A DNA stretch of 64,000 bases, from the NCBI GenBank assembly GCA_963931925.1, contig OZ007569.1:4877507-4941506 (forward strand), read 5' to 3'. Made by a program: the position numbers and the translations under genes. The notes under the pieces were generated by a model that saw only the letters and a program-made list of their open reading frames with translations, did no database searches and was not told where the DNA came from. Below, piece by piece: positions 34,001-49,499 of the stretch (the first letter of the stretch is position 1; each line of letters opens with the position of its first letter). The DNA comes from Onchidella celtica. Taxonomy: Eukaryota > Mollusca > Gastropoda > Systellommatophora > Onchidiidae.

Positions 34001-37000
34001 GTGAATCCAGGTAGATTCTTTTGTCGAGTTTTCTATTCTATCAGTGGAAATTCCTTCTTTTATTGAACAGTTGAGACTAGTTCAGACATTGAGGGCTGAC
34101 ATTTTCTCCCCTGTCGTCATAAAGTGCATGGGCTCTTGTTCACATGACATTCGTGTGCTATTTGTGATGTTTGCTGGGGGAAGGGGCAAGGTTGAATGAT
34201 AGTGAGAAACGCTTGGGCGGTTTTGTCTTTTTTTAAATCTGTGCGAAAGTCATTCACGCAGGCATGTGCTTGCTAATATGACAGAAGATCTGTGGCAGAA
34301 AATGCGCTTTTGTAGTCATTCTGTGTCGTCTTCACTGTTGGTCCAGGCGCTGAAAAGCAGGCCAAGTTTGATTTTCTCCACCCTATTGTTACTTTATTTT
34401 GCTTCTGTGTGTGCTCCTCTTGGCATTTGTGCCAGTCAGCACTAAAATGCACAGCTTTGCACGGATGGAGCTTACTGCACTGAGCCGGCCAATGTCTGAA
34501 GGCACGCAGCCAAGCCATTGATTAATTGATCTGATTAGTCCAGTGAATAGCCTTTGAAGCTTCCGGTGTGTTGAGTAGTTCGTTGAACTTATTCGTCCAG
34601 AGTCCATTGACTTGGGATCGGCCATCCGAATATTGCTCATCAGTTTAGTATCTCCTCACAGTTACTAATCCAATCGATATTGACCACTTGGCCCAGTCGC
34701 TTACCGAACTGGCAACCCGAGGATTATTATGTGTAAAGACCGAGTCGGATCCGTGTGGCTACGCAACTCACCTTTTGGGCCATTTTGCATGCGTAATCAA
34801 AAGCTTTACTTAGTACAATAGGCTGGTTCAACGCTGGGTATTTATAGCTTATTTTGGTGTAATTGTAGAGATTGGTTAATGCGTAATCAGTGGTTGTTTG
34901 CCCGCGTGTCAGAGTTATTGTTAAACAAACTGCCCGAAGTTGTAATGAGTTTAAACATTCCTGTCTTTGAACGATTGCATGCATTCAACACTGCATGGAA
35001 CACATAATGACACATTACACCGAGTGGGTCTGAATTAATGGGGCGATTAGCTCTTTTATTTACTTTTCTTTGTATTTTTTTTTAACCCTGAGTTTGTTTG
35101 TACACGAACTCCCATGGTGGAAAAATCCTATTGATTCCTAAACTAAGTGTCAAGGCTGCAAATTGGCAGTTGAAGGATTGAATTTCTATGGACGAGTCTA
35201 ACAAGGTTATAATCACCCCGTGTAGATTTATATCATGTATTCTCTATGAAGTCTATCTTTTGTTGTGCGGACGCACAGCACAGTGACGCATTGTTTGGGT
35301 TGGTCAGGAACTACATTAATCACCAGAGCACTGGATCTTATTCATTGCTCGGTTAGGACTTGGTGCATAGAGCAAAATTTCTGCTCAGAATGACATTCTT
35401 TTGTAATTATTTTAGGACGTGGTAGCTGGTGACTCGGAGTCACTGAGATTTGCAGAAATAATGGTTAGTACTTAAAATATCATTTGTTTCGTTGTCAGGC
35501 TTGCCATAGTGGAGACTCCAGCGTACACTCCCAGCCACCACTTTTTTTTTTTTGGTGGCCATTAATGTCAGAAAATGACCTGCAAGCTTAGACAGAGTCC
35601 ATTGTTTGTCAGCTGGGATGTGACGTCAGCATGTTCGCTGAGCTAGGATCAGAGGGACAGTAAGGCAGCAAAATGCGGGCAAAGCCAGGCCCCCCATGAA
35701 TTATTTCCTTCCTTGACTTAACTGGCCATTCACAATTTCCCAGTTCCTGGTCCTATAAAGAGCATGGCGGTTCTGAAGGCGAAGCTTGTGCTTGTCAGAA
35801 TCAACTTATCCAAATTTTGTTTCAGAAACACGGTTCAATAAAATTGTTTCCGTGCATAAGTAAATGTGAATGCATTATTGGTAGCATTTGTGTAGCACGC
35901 CTATGCATTTTCACCAAGTTCCATTCATTATCAGCCATTTTTCTTTTACCTAGTTCAGTGTAACCAGATATGCAAATGGTCCACAAATTAAGTGTACTGA
36001 GTCGGCAAATAAAACGTACCGAGACAAGATGTAGAACTGAAAACAAAAATTGTTCGGCATAGGATGCCAAAATTTAGTTCATGGGCATGATTTTGATGCA
36101 AGGAAAAAGTAGGAGAAGGAAATCTGATGTTCTGGGAATGCAGTGCTCATCTGTCAGGCCAGATGGTTTCACGGGTTTCAGGGAGTGCAGGGGAGCTAAC
36201 TGACCCATCTAAGGAATGAATGAAAGGAGGAAAGGTGTGTTTGACTTCCTGACTTGAGTAAAGCGCCGTCACGGCTTGAAAGAACACCATTTCATGTGCA
36301 GCCCCAAGAAAGAAAGAAAGAAAAACCTTGAATGAAAAGATCTTACAGCTCTATTTAAAGAATTGTATCAAGGGAATTAGACATGAACTGGAGTCTGTCT
36401 TAGAGCGCCACCTGCAGACGCAAGGAAATGAAGGCAGAGTTGTAAATTATTAAGAACGTTAATGAAAGACTCGCCAATCCTCGTCCAGATTTCTGTGTTT
36501 GTGTATTCTGCAGCGCTGAGATAGGAGCTTCGGCTCTCAGCCCGTTGATTAAAACAACAATAATGGCCATTTCTGTCATCCGAAACTCACGAGTTCTGTA
36601 CATTAATTATAATGATTGCTATTGCGATCCACTTCATCAGCACGTCAATGGGACACATACCATTAATCAGAAATAAACAAAAGTGTGATTAGATATGAAT
36701 TCAATACGTCGTATACAGCTGCTATTTATATCATTTGTCGCCGAACAATTATACGACTCGTACATAAATGATCTCATGTCTGAAATTCAGTTACTGATTA
36801 TGTCAGCTGTACATGTAGCAGTTTATGACGCTCCGCGTCGTTTCCATTGTTTGTCAGATAAACAGCTGATGGGACACCAGGAAACCCGACAACAAAATGT
36901 CATACTTCAGCTCAAAAATGTAAAATTGTTACTGATGACGACTTAATTGTTCATGTAATGGAAATGTCACAGACAGAAGAATTTCAGCCATCCCAAATTT

Positions 37001-37721
37001 ATGTCATTGCTTTGCCTTGCGGAGGTCATGATGACATGACGTGATATGTTTGGCTCAATACAGGAATTAGAGAGACAAACGGCTTTTTTCCACAGTAATG
37101 TTGATTCTTCTCCCAAATGCAGTGCCCGCCCCCACAGCTTACGATAAGTTTACCGCTTTTAACTTGGGACAGCTTCTGAATCCGTTGCTGTCTGGAAGCG
37201 AAATCCATTTTGCTAGTAGATTTTGAGAGAAACCCCTGGCCTGTAGTGACTGGGTTTTTTAACTGAGCTTCCATGCTTGAGAGTAAGTGAATGAGGGATA
37301 GATCTATGTTTTGACTGACCTAAGTATTGGTTCCAACTGCTGACTTCCCGGTGAGACAAACAAGAAAGGATTCTTTGTAAGGCATTTTGAAGAACTCAGT
37401 TAAAAGCACGTGTGACTGTTGGCTTTTTGTGTTTGTGAAAGAGATCGCAAGAGATGGTCAAAGACTTCTGAATCGCTGAAGGCGCGTTAAAGAGATGATT
37501 GTGAAGATGAAATGCTTGGCACTTTGATTATATCCATAATAGAGGCTAGACTAATGACAGTAGCCCCATGACTAAGATAAAATGATGGGCTGGACGGAAA
37601 TGTGCCCTGGAGGGTGGCGTTGCCAATCATTATTGATCTGGAGTAGCCAGAACGTGCTAAGCACTAGTCAACATGCAAGCCTTTCCTGGTGATGGCGTTT
37701 GTGGTGGAACCACAGTGTAAA
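31028..37721. other. Intron stretch without recognised gene
   Basis: AT-rich intron without recognisable element, the longest such stretch in the window. G run near 32276-32289, C run near 33003-33019, T run near 33360-33375. Open frames are all short and unsupported. Confidence 0.6.
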
Positions 37722-37757
37722 TGTACTGTGATGTTTCCACTTTCTCTCACTAACTTT

Positions 37758-37769
37758 CTTCTGACACCA
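37758..37769 (-). other. Putative tRNA-Leu primer-binding site
   Basis: TGGTGTCAGAAG on the minus strand, four bases after a possible LTR 3' end (...CCCATCA at 37774). It is complementary to a tRNA-Leu 3' end including CCA. Twelve bases of match give moderate support. Confidence 0.5.
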
Positions 37770-38783
37770 GCCGTGATGGGCACGGCACAAACACACTAAA
37801 TAATCGACTATCTCTCTTCTATAAGTTATAACAAACGATATCTGTATTGCTTACATATATACAATAATTATTAATTCATTCAATAATAATAGGAACATAG
37901 GTCATACAATTTCATGTGAATTTCGATGGAATGAAGTTGATGCAAATCAGTACATGCTAATTAAATGGCTTCGTAATATTCAATTTCTAGCACATTTTAT
38001 AAAACACATGGGAACATTCAGCATAAGGAAACCTCTCCTTTAGGGGTGTATGGCGCTATCTGGGCACTGGTTCTTCCTCTCTACCCTGGCTTGACTGCGC
38101 AGTTAGATCAACAGGTATCGGCAGGTACCAATAGGTCGGGAAGCCAAGAAGCCACGATGTCGTTAATCAAAGTACAAGAAGTTGAGAAGCCAAGAAGGTG
38201 TTGTTCTTCCTCCTCTGTAGAAAAACAATCGCAAAGTCCTAATCTACTGCTGGAAGGCATGACTTCCATACTTACTCCATGACGGATATTCATCATTAAC
38301 ACTTTTAACCGCTGACACTGTTATAAGTCAGGCTGCAGCTCCCATACTCCATAGGCTCCCATATAGGCAATAGAATAAACGATCAATACAGTTTTAATGA
38401 TATTTACACGTTCCCCACGAAGAATAACGCTCTCTCTAACGGACCCCATCCTATAAGGTTTCGTAACATATATATAACGGCGTTTCCGTGACTCTCTCAG
38501 AGGCAGTAGTTATACCAAAGTAAACCCACTAGATTTAGGTTCTACAATCATGAACATTAAGTAAAATACACATACATCGTACAATTAACTTACCACTCAG
38601 CAACAGCCCAAATGCCGACAAGATACCAAAGATACCACGCTCTGACAAAGGATGTTTGCGGGTTCCCTGACCTTCCCCACTCACAAGACTAGTACAAAGT
38701 TACAGTTGCAGTTGTGGTCTCCTCTTCGGCACGAAGCTGGTGAGTGCTCTCAGCGGTCTGAAGTTGGAAGGAGCGTTCGGGGA

Positions 38784-38789
38784 TTTATA
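38784..38789 (-). promoter_or_regulatory. TATA box of the minus-strand LTR
   Basis: TATAAA within a GC-flanked GGGTATAAATCCCC context about 320 bases inside the LTR start. Initiation would be expected 25-30 bases further, near 38755. Confidence 0.45.
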
Positions 38790-39113
38790 CCCAGTCAGGT
38801 AGCGTCCCAAGACGCCCACCGAGTGTGCATTAGTTATCCTAATAGCCACCCCCGTCGGCTCCACGTCAAATACTATTGAAACAGCTCTACCCCCCAAGCA
38901 ATTCCCAGGTGATCTGATCGACAAGTACGGCGGTCAAGTAAACACTACCCTTTTCGGGTGTCAAAGCGCTTCAGTTGCATCCCATACTTTCCCCCTCTGG
39001 CCTACAATGACTCTGTCTCCCCGCCGTTAACTATCTTCCCACGCTAGTTATAGGCACAATATTATTATAACTACTAGTTATACCTTGCCAATCTATCACT
39101 CTGTTACATGTAC

Positions 39114-42100
39114 ATCATTCTGCTCTGGCTGGGATTGGCTGGCCAAGTTTGCTGTGGGATCCTCTTCTAAATAATGCAGTAGCACCATGGGTACGATAGA
39201 TACATCACTTTGCCAACCAAGGGGAGCTGGACAGTAACAGAGCTGGCCTCAAGCTGGAGATTTTCCTCAACATGCAAAAAATGTGCCAAAATAACCCAAA
39301 CTGGAACGCAAAAAACATTCTGATCGGGCTTCTCTCAGTACAAATCGAAAATGCAATTTTTACATATCCAAAGAAGATTCAAATATTTAAAATGTCCCAG
39401 CTCTTTAGCACGTGTCTTGCATCCAGCAGTGCGGCCTTTAGAAGTAAAGGCTCTTTAATTGATTCAGAGACAATGATGGAAATTACATTTTTTGAAAAGA
39501 GAGAGAGAGGGGGAGTTGGGAAGAGAACAGATAAAGAACGTCAAAACAACACAAGACGTCGTGGAGGCGGTACATGGCTGTGCTGGTTGGTGGAATAAAT
39601 GTTTACCGTAAATAAGAATGTAATAAATCTAAACTAATTTTTATTCTAGGAAAACAAACTTTCTGTGTTTTGTAAGACGTGCTGTGATCGGCTTTTCCTT
39701 CCAGTCACATTGTCTCGGCTCAGATTAAGAGATATCCTCCCACTGTTGCCATTTTCCATACACGTTTACATGGCTACAATATCCATAATTATATTGGCAT
39801 TAACATTTGGTTCAAAAACTGAGTATTCCCGTGGAGCAGATTGCATGGTTTTTGAAAGATACATCAGGCGGTCAACTGTTTTGTCAAGTTTCTGACACTG
39901 GATCGATACAATCGGGGATGATAGGGAAGGGGGCGATTCACTTAATTACACTTTTGTGTCATCTCATGACAGGCGTGACAGAACGTTGCGATACGTGCTT
40001 ACAGACATCACGCGCGCTTCCGGCCCAAATGGACCAGACCATTGATATGATGATTCAATATGGCACCAGCTAATGGCTGCCGGTGGACTCAAAACATATG
40101 GTGTTCGATTTGAGAATGGGGGTAGGAACAATAAAATCGCTGGATATCTGTGTTATAATTAGATAGTCTCAAAAATTTCAAGTGGAAAAGGAATGCTTCT
40201 GTTAGAACTGATAGAAAAGTTACAATGTGCGGCAGTGAAAATGTATGAATTATAAATTTGGACATATAGTAATATAAGTTGGCGATAAATCATGCTGAGA
40301 TCGAATCCAACCACAACATCCCGATTTGAAATGTGAATCTTTGATGTTTGTTGACTGTTATCGCGATCGAGTCATCAGCTTGAGCTCAATCGTGCAAGGC
40401 TGTCGAAATGCGTTGTTAAACTCCACCACGTCAGACTCTGTCTGTTCGACTCTAGCAATGGTCCGTTTCCTATGTCGACCAGATTACCATAATTGAATGC
40501 AATGAGGTCAATGCTCTCCATCTTTCAGTGGCAACCCCACGAATTGTGAACACCCTAAAGATCAGTCTCAATTCTGGATTTGGAACTTCACGTTCAACAT
40601 AAGATTAAAACTGGCCATCGGAACTTGACTCATGCCACAGGGAAATCAGAACTTATGCCAGTGGCAAGATGGAGTTTTCTTGACCACATATCATGTCTGT
40701 TAGTTTGTCTTGCTTTGGCATTTCACAGCCGGTCTGCCTTCTTATAAGACTTCCATGTCTGTACAGATCATTGCTCCATCTTCATTTTTTTTAGCGCTTG
40801 TCCGAATATTTTTGTTGTCTAATTCTGAAAGCCACCAGTAGCAATGGTTCTGATGATAGCCAGCATTTTTCGAGAGTAGAATTCCGGTGATTTATTGTTT
40901 GATATTCCAGGTTCAATTATAGACTCTACTAATACAGGGGAAATCCACATTCGACATGGCTATTTCTAACGTATTTACAGAACATGCACTCTCGTCATTG
41001 TCTTTGTGGATATTATTGTCAGTTCTTGTCCCATCATTTTACCACAGTCGCTGAATGCCCAGGAACGTGTGTTTTATCACGTACCAATGCAGCTGTGCTG
41101 TCAGATGCCAGATGTGTCACGTCATAGAAACCTGGGGCACAAACAGGAAAAATAGCCAAAGTGCATGATACGCCTCTGTCCATGAGCAGAAGTTACTCCG
41201 CAAATCACAGCCTTCAGCGAACCATTTGTTTTTACGCCTGGTTGCGTGACCTACGGAGATTTTTCTCCCTTCTGTCATTAATTTTACTCACTCATAATCA
41301 TGCGAATGAGCGGGCTTCATCCCTCCATCCGGCTTCCAGTTCTTTCTTTTCTACATGCGCACGCCTAGTTTGTAGTCGGAAAGGACTCGAGGGAAAAGAT
41401 CTAAGAATACCTTAGCGTGAAATCAATACCCAATAATAAGCATATCGATCAGGGGGAGAGAGAGAGAGAGAGAGAGAGAGAACTGTGTGTGTGAATATGT
41501 GTGCATCCCTAAGCCGCGCAAGTTCAGACCCCTCATGGATCCGCCAGCAAATCTGAATAAAACGAGTTGCAGGAGGTCGTTATCCTCATCCGTACCGTCC
41601 CCCGAATGCCCATGAAAACATACTCAATCTGCCGCGCCGATGTTTCTTCATTTTCACTGCTGGACGAACACGAAATTTGGGGGAATGAAAGAGAGATCCA
41701 GAAGGAAAAAAATGTTTTAAACGGAATAGAGGAAGTGTGAAATCATAAGGTATGGACGGGCGTTGGAGACGGATATTCTTTGGCCAATCCAGGGAAGATA
41801 GTTTCAAATACATTGTAGTAGTATGTTATCAAGTTTTGAGTGGAATTGTGGTGAGGAAATTGGGAGGCTAGAGGGCGGGGATGAGAATGGATGGAAGTTG
41901 TTCAGTTGAAGAGGAGGAATAAGGACAAGAACTGTGACCTGCAACATTTAGTTTCGTAACATCTAGTCGGGGGAGTTATTGTTCTTTCTGCCACCATCTC
42001 TCTTTCCCCAAAATATTCCGCTTGCATTGTGCAAGAACATCGTTGTCAATAATTCAGCGATGTACGGACATTTTGTCCAGCACTTTTGTATTGAGCTGCC

Positions 42101-44855
42101 GTGGACATCTGTAAAAACTCAATATCGGCGAAAACTAATGGAATTGAAAGAGTTTTTTTGGCAAGGCTGTTTTCCCGAGGGTGAATTTTTTAAAACCTCC
42201 TTTTTGTGCCCCTCTTCCTGTCTCTAGAACAAATAACTGATCGAGAAGGGAGAAGATTTTGTATTTTTTCCACCCGAAAGACAAATTTGTGGTTTTCATG
42301 TAGGCGCGTGCTTGCATGAAGTTGCGAAATGTTAATGTTTGTATCTCCCGTTCATCTTGCATGGAAAGTGTAGAAAGGCGCAGGCATGGAGAGCATGCTG
42401 AGGTCGTAAAGCGAGAGATATTTATCTTTCAAATGCAAGGATTTTGTGAGTGTTTATTTTCTTGGATGTACACCCCAGTTAATCATGCCCGCAACGGAAC
42501 TTTTACACATTTACAAGATGCTTGAGGCAAAGAGAAAAAAATGAAAGTCGCAGAAAAGTTTAAGAAAACGGTGTCCACAAAAACTTGGCGACCTAAATAT
42601 AAATCGTGGAATTCGTTCCAGCAGAGAATTGTGTGCTGGTATTGTCATAAAGGTTCTTTCTACAACCTGTGGTCTGTTTTCTAAGTTGGCAGGATGACAA
42701 TGCGGTCACACGAGCAGGCTTTAGGCCGTATTCTGGCGTGTTCAAGTGAACACCAAGCAATGATTTTCAAATTTTGTCGATGGTATAATTTGCTGAGCGG
42801 TACAGCTCTCTGTAGGGGGGACACTCAAACATACCGTGTTTCTTCGCAGCCGTGAAATGGGAAAAGTATCTGAACGTGGTATTTCACAATGGGAATGTGG
42901 GGAATGGGAATGGAGTTCGGAGCTGTCCCAGAGTTCTCCCCTCTCCCCTTCCCTTTAAATTTTTATTTTTTGTTTTCCTCCCCAAAATAAGGTATTATCT
43001 GTGTGTCAGTCTGACCGTCCGTCCGTCCGGTTTTTTTTTTCTTTCTATTGTTGGTATGTCCATCCCTCTGCTTCACATCCTCCCTTTTCCAGAGTCCAAG
43101 GTACGACATTTTGTTTGTTTAGTTTGGCCTACCATTATTCAGGCATTATAATAGAGGATAAAAGAGGACTTAAAGGAGGAGAGGACGGAGTGAGAGAAAA
43201 AGAGAGCAAAGGAGGTCAAAAGCCGTAGAAATGCCTCTACAGCGACAGCAACCTCACAGGAAGAAAACAAAGTTATTTCCCATTTTTCAGGAATTAGTGA
43301 AAAATTCATGGGGTGAATTCAAAGCTTAGGCCATTTTAACCCTGGGCATTGTGTAGAATGTTTCTGTTTTCCTGCACAAATGGAGACAGCGAGGGCGTTC
43401 TGCTCTCTTTGAGATTCAGAGCCTTTAAAGCGTTTCGGTCTGGTGTGCTTGGGCGTGATTTACTGTTGAAAACTCCGTGGTTTGTTGTGTGATTAGCTGA
43501 ATAATTGATTGAGATTGATCGGCTGATCGATTTTTTCCTCATAATATGATGGAGTTGAAAGTGAACAACTTGGTAAATGAGACGGTAGGTAAATGGGGTG
43601 ATGTTTTATCTCAAATGCTGACGAATTGACTCAGTGAATGGGGGAGGGAAGGGGAGAGAGAGAGTTGGACTATCAGAGGTTGGGCTGAAAACTTTTTTTT
43701 TCAAGATCGCTTTCTTTTTATGTATTTTTGCTTTGTGTAGAGGGAAGTTTATGTTGTAGCCCTCAATGTAATATATTATGAATTTAAACTAATAAACATG
43801 TCATTTGTTACATCTTTTGGTGAAGGAACAACATTTTGGTATTGTAATCTATCGCTGTCTTGGCTGGTTGTTTTCCGGTTAACTACTTCAAGTTGTTGTT
43901 GTCGTTGTTGCCAAGTGCCGTCAACTTCCGCTGGACGTTTCCGTATTTGGGAGTGAAAGTCCTTAGTTTTCTGTGAAGTCCCGCTAGCAAAGGTTTATCC
44001 CTTCTTTTAGAAACTGACATTACAGTGTCTTTGATTTGGCATTTCTGGAGAGATGTTCTTCCTCTTTTCTTTTCTACGTCAGAGGGTGTCTGAGTCACGA
44101 CTGTCGCTTGGATGGTCACCTGAAAGGCTGAGATTGGAGTGTATCACGGCCCGAGGGGAGCAGGGGAAGAAAAGGTGGAGACGGAAAAAAGCCGGCGAAT
44201 CGCGGAGCGCATTACAAACACCCGTTTGTGAATGAAGACCCGAGATAGCCCTCTGTGATTCGATCGATATTGCGTAATAATGATCAAATCTTCTACCCAA
44301 ACCCTTGTTCCATATTTCAGATCTGAGGTCATCATCAATGTGACGCAATACCTTTTTTCTTTTTTTTTTAAAAATGCTGTTCTCTGGGTGTGTTACACAA
44401 AAATAGCGAAATGTTCAGAGTGAAAACGTTCTGTCCAATAAAAATGGAACCAGTGACTAACTTGCCAGATGATTGCTGCCAATGGAGTCTGCAGTTGTAG
44501 TATAAACACCAGCCTTCCCAAAAAAGCTTTTAGCGGATCATACTGAATTCTCCTGCAACAAACAGCAATTATCTGGTCAACAGTCATTAGCAGGAGAGAC
44601 ATTATAGCCGGACGTCGAGGTATCATGATGAATTATAGAATCAGTGACATTGATTTTGGATTTTGTCCTGCTTCATGATTGCTAGAGGATGACAATACTG
44701 ATGTTGAAAAGCTGTCACAACTGCTGAACTTGTCATTGTCAGGGAAATTACATATTAATTTTGTTAAGCCTGAGAAAGCAACTCTGTGTGAAGATGATGA
44801 TGATATTGGGTTTCTTTGAGAAAGCCCAAGCCTACCTTTTTTTTCAAGTACAGTA
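39114..44855. other. Intron stretch without recognised gene
   Basis: No gene or element recognised. A short GA run lies at 41456-41480. Frames such as 39272-39598 and 42852-43151 have no domain and biased composition. A T-rich run precedes the minisatellite. Confidence 0.6.
41456..41480. repeat. (GA)n microsatellite
   Basis: About twelve GA units following GGGG. Confidence 0.92.
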
Positions 44856-45018
44856 AACCCGTGCTTTATCTGAACCCATGCTTTATCTGAACTTATCTGA
44901 ACCCATGCTTTATCTGAACCCATGCTTTATCTGAACCCGTGCTTTATCTGAACCCGTGCTTTATCTGAACCCATGCTTTATCTGAACCCATGCTTTATCT
45001 GAACCCATGCTTTATCGG
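44856..45018. repeat. 17-bp minisatellite, nine full copies plus one partial
   Basis: The unit is AACCCRTGCTTTATCTG. R is A in six copies and G in three. A 10-base truncated unit (AACTTATCTG) sits third, and the last copy ends CGG instead of CTG. The array begins directly after CAGTA, so the junction reads CAGTAAACCCGTGCTTTATC, which resembles a pogo/Tigger-type terminal inverted repeat (see findings). Confidence 0.96.
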
Positions 45019-49030
<4,012 letters not shown>

Positions 49031-49499
49031 TTTGTATTTTGTATTTTGTATTTGTATAACTCTTTAATCCCATTTGGGAAATTTTGCCTTTGTGCCATTG
49101 CAGCCCAGTTATAACTGGAGCAGGCACGTCGTCGCCACAGTGCAGCGCCGGTCGGCGTTTTTTTTTTTTTGGGGGGGGGGGGGGGGAGATGAGGGGGGAG
49201 GGGGAGGGACTGGTAGAGATGAATTTAATTTAATTTTGCCCGGGCAGCGGCCTGTTCGGCCTGCTCTTTACGATTTCCAACTGCCAAGGTATCTTTAACG
49301 TGCGCAACGTGCACACGGGCCCTCCGAATTTTTTCGTCCTTATCCGAGAAGACTAGGTACTCGATCCTACCCCTCAATAGAATCAGGGACACGAAAATAT
49401 GAGAAAAATCCCAAACTTCCAACATGCCTGCACGGCCCGGGTTTCGAACCCGGGACCCTTGGCACGAGAGGCGAGCACCTTGCCTCTAGACCACCTTTT
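49031..49499 (-). mobile_element. tRNA-derived SINE with LINE-like 3' tail
   Basis: On the minus strand the head (49499-about 49425) has an A-box-like TGGTCTAGAGGCAAGG and a perfect B-box GGTTCGAAACC (49450-49440), i.e. an RNA polymerase III promoter. A body follows with GTGCACGTTGCGCACGTTAAA and ACCTTGGCAGTTGG, a core type I associate with molluscan SINEs, down to an AAATTAAATT stretch near 49221-49237. Beyond a poly-C/poly-A interruption (49158-49220) comes a tail: TGGCACAAAGGCAAAATTTC, GGGATTAAAGAG and ATACAAA-type repeats ending near 49031. Whether 49031-49157 belongs to the same insertion is inference; the head and body (49221-49499) are firmer. No clear target duplication was found. Confidence 0.65.

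Larger units (their letters stand above)
37727..39108 (-). mobile_element. LTR (with adjoining PBS) of an LTR retrotransposon
   Basis: Read on the minus strand the block starts TGTAACAGAGTG at 39108. It carries a canonical GGGTATAAATCCCC core promoter about 320 bases in (TATAAA at 38789-38784), then an ATTAAA signal (38398-38393). Near its far end is TGGTGTCAGAAG (37769-37758), which matches the complement of a tRNA-Leu 3' end, a common primer-binding site in animal Ty3/gypsy elements. An exact 5-bp repeat TGTAC occurs at 37722-37726 and 39109-39113. Two readings conflict: a solo LTR ending at 37727, or a 5' LTR ending near 37774 with PBS, the internal part being lost. No gag/pol frame lies beyond it. 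Confidence 0.55.

Noticed and set aside
44640-44820. Acidic-tailed reading (EDDDDIGFL then stop) beside the minisatellite, considered as a transposase C terminus
   Set aside because: The frame has a stop just upstream, and the pogo-like end faces away from it, so the geometry does not fit one element.
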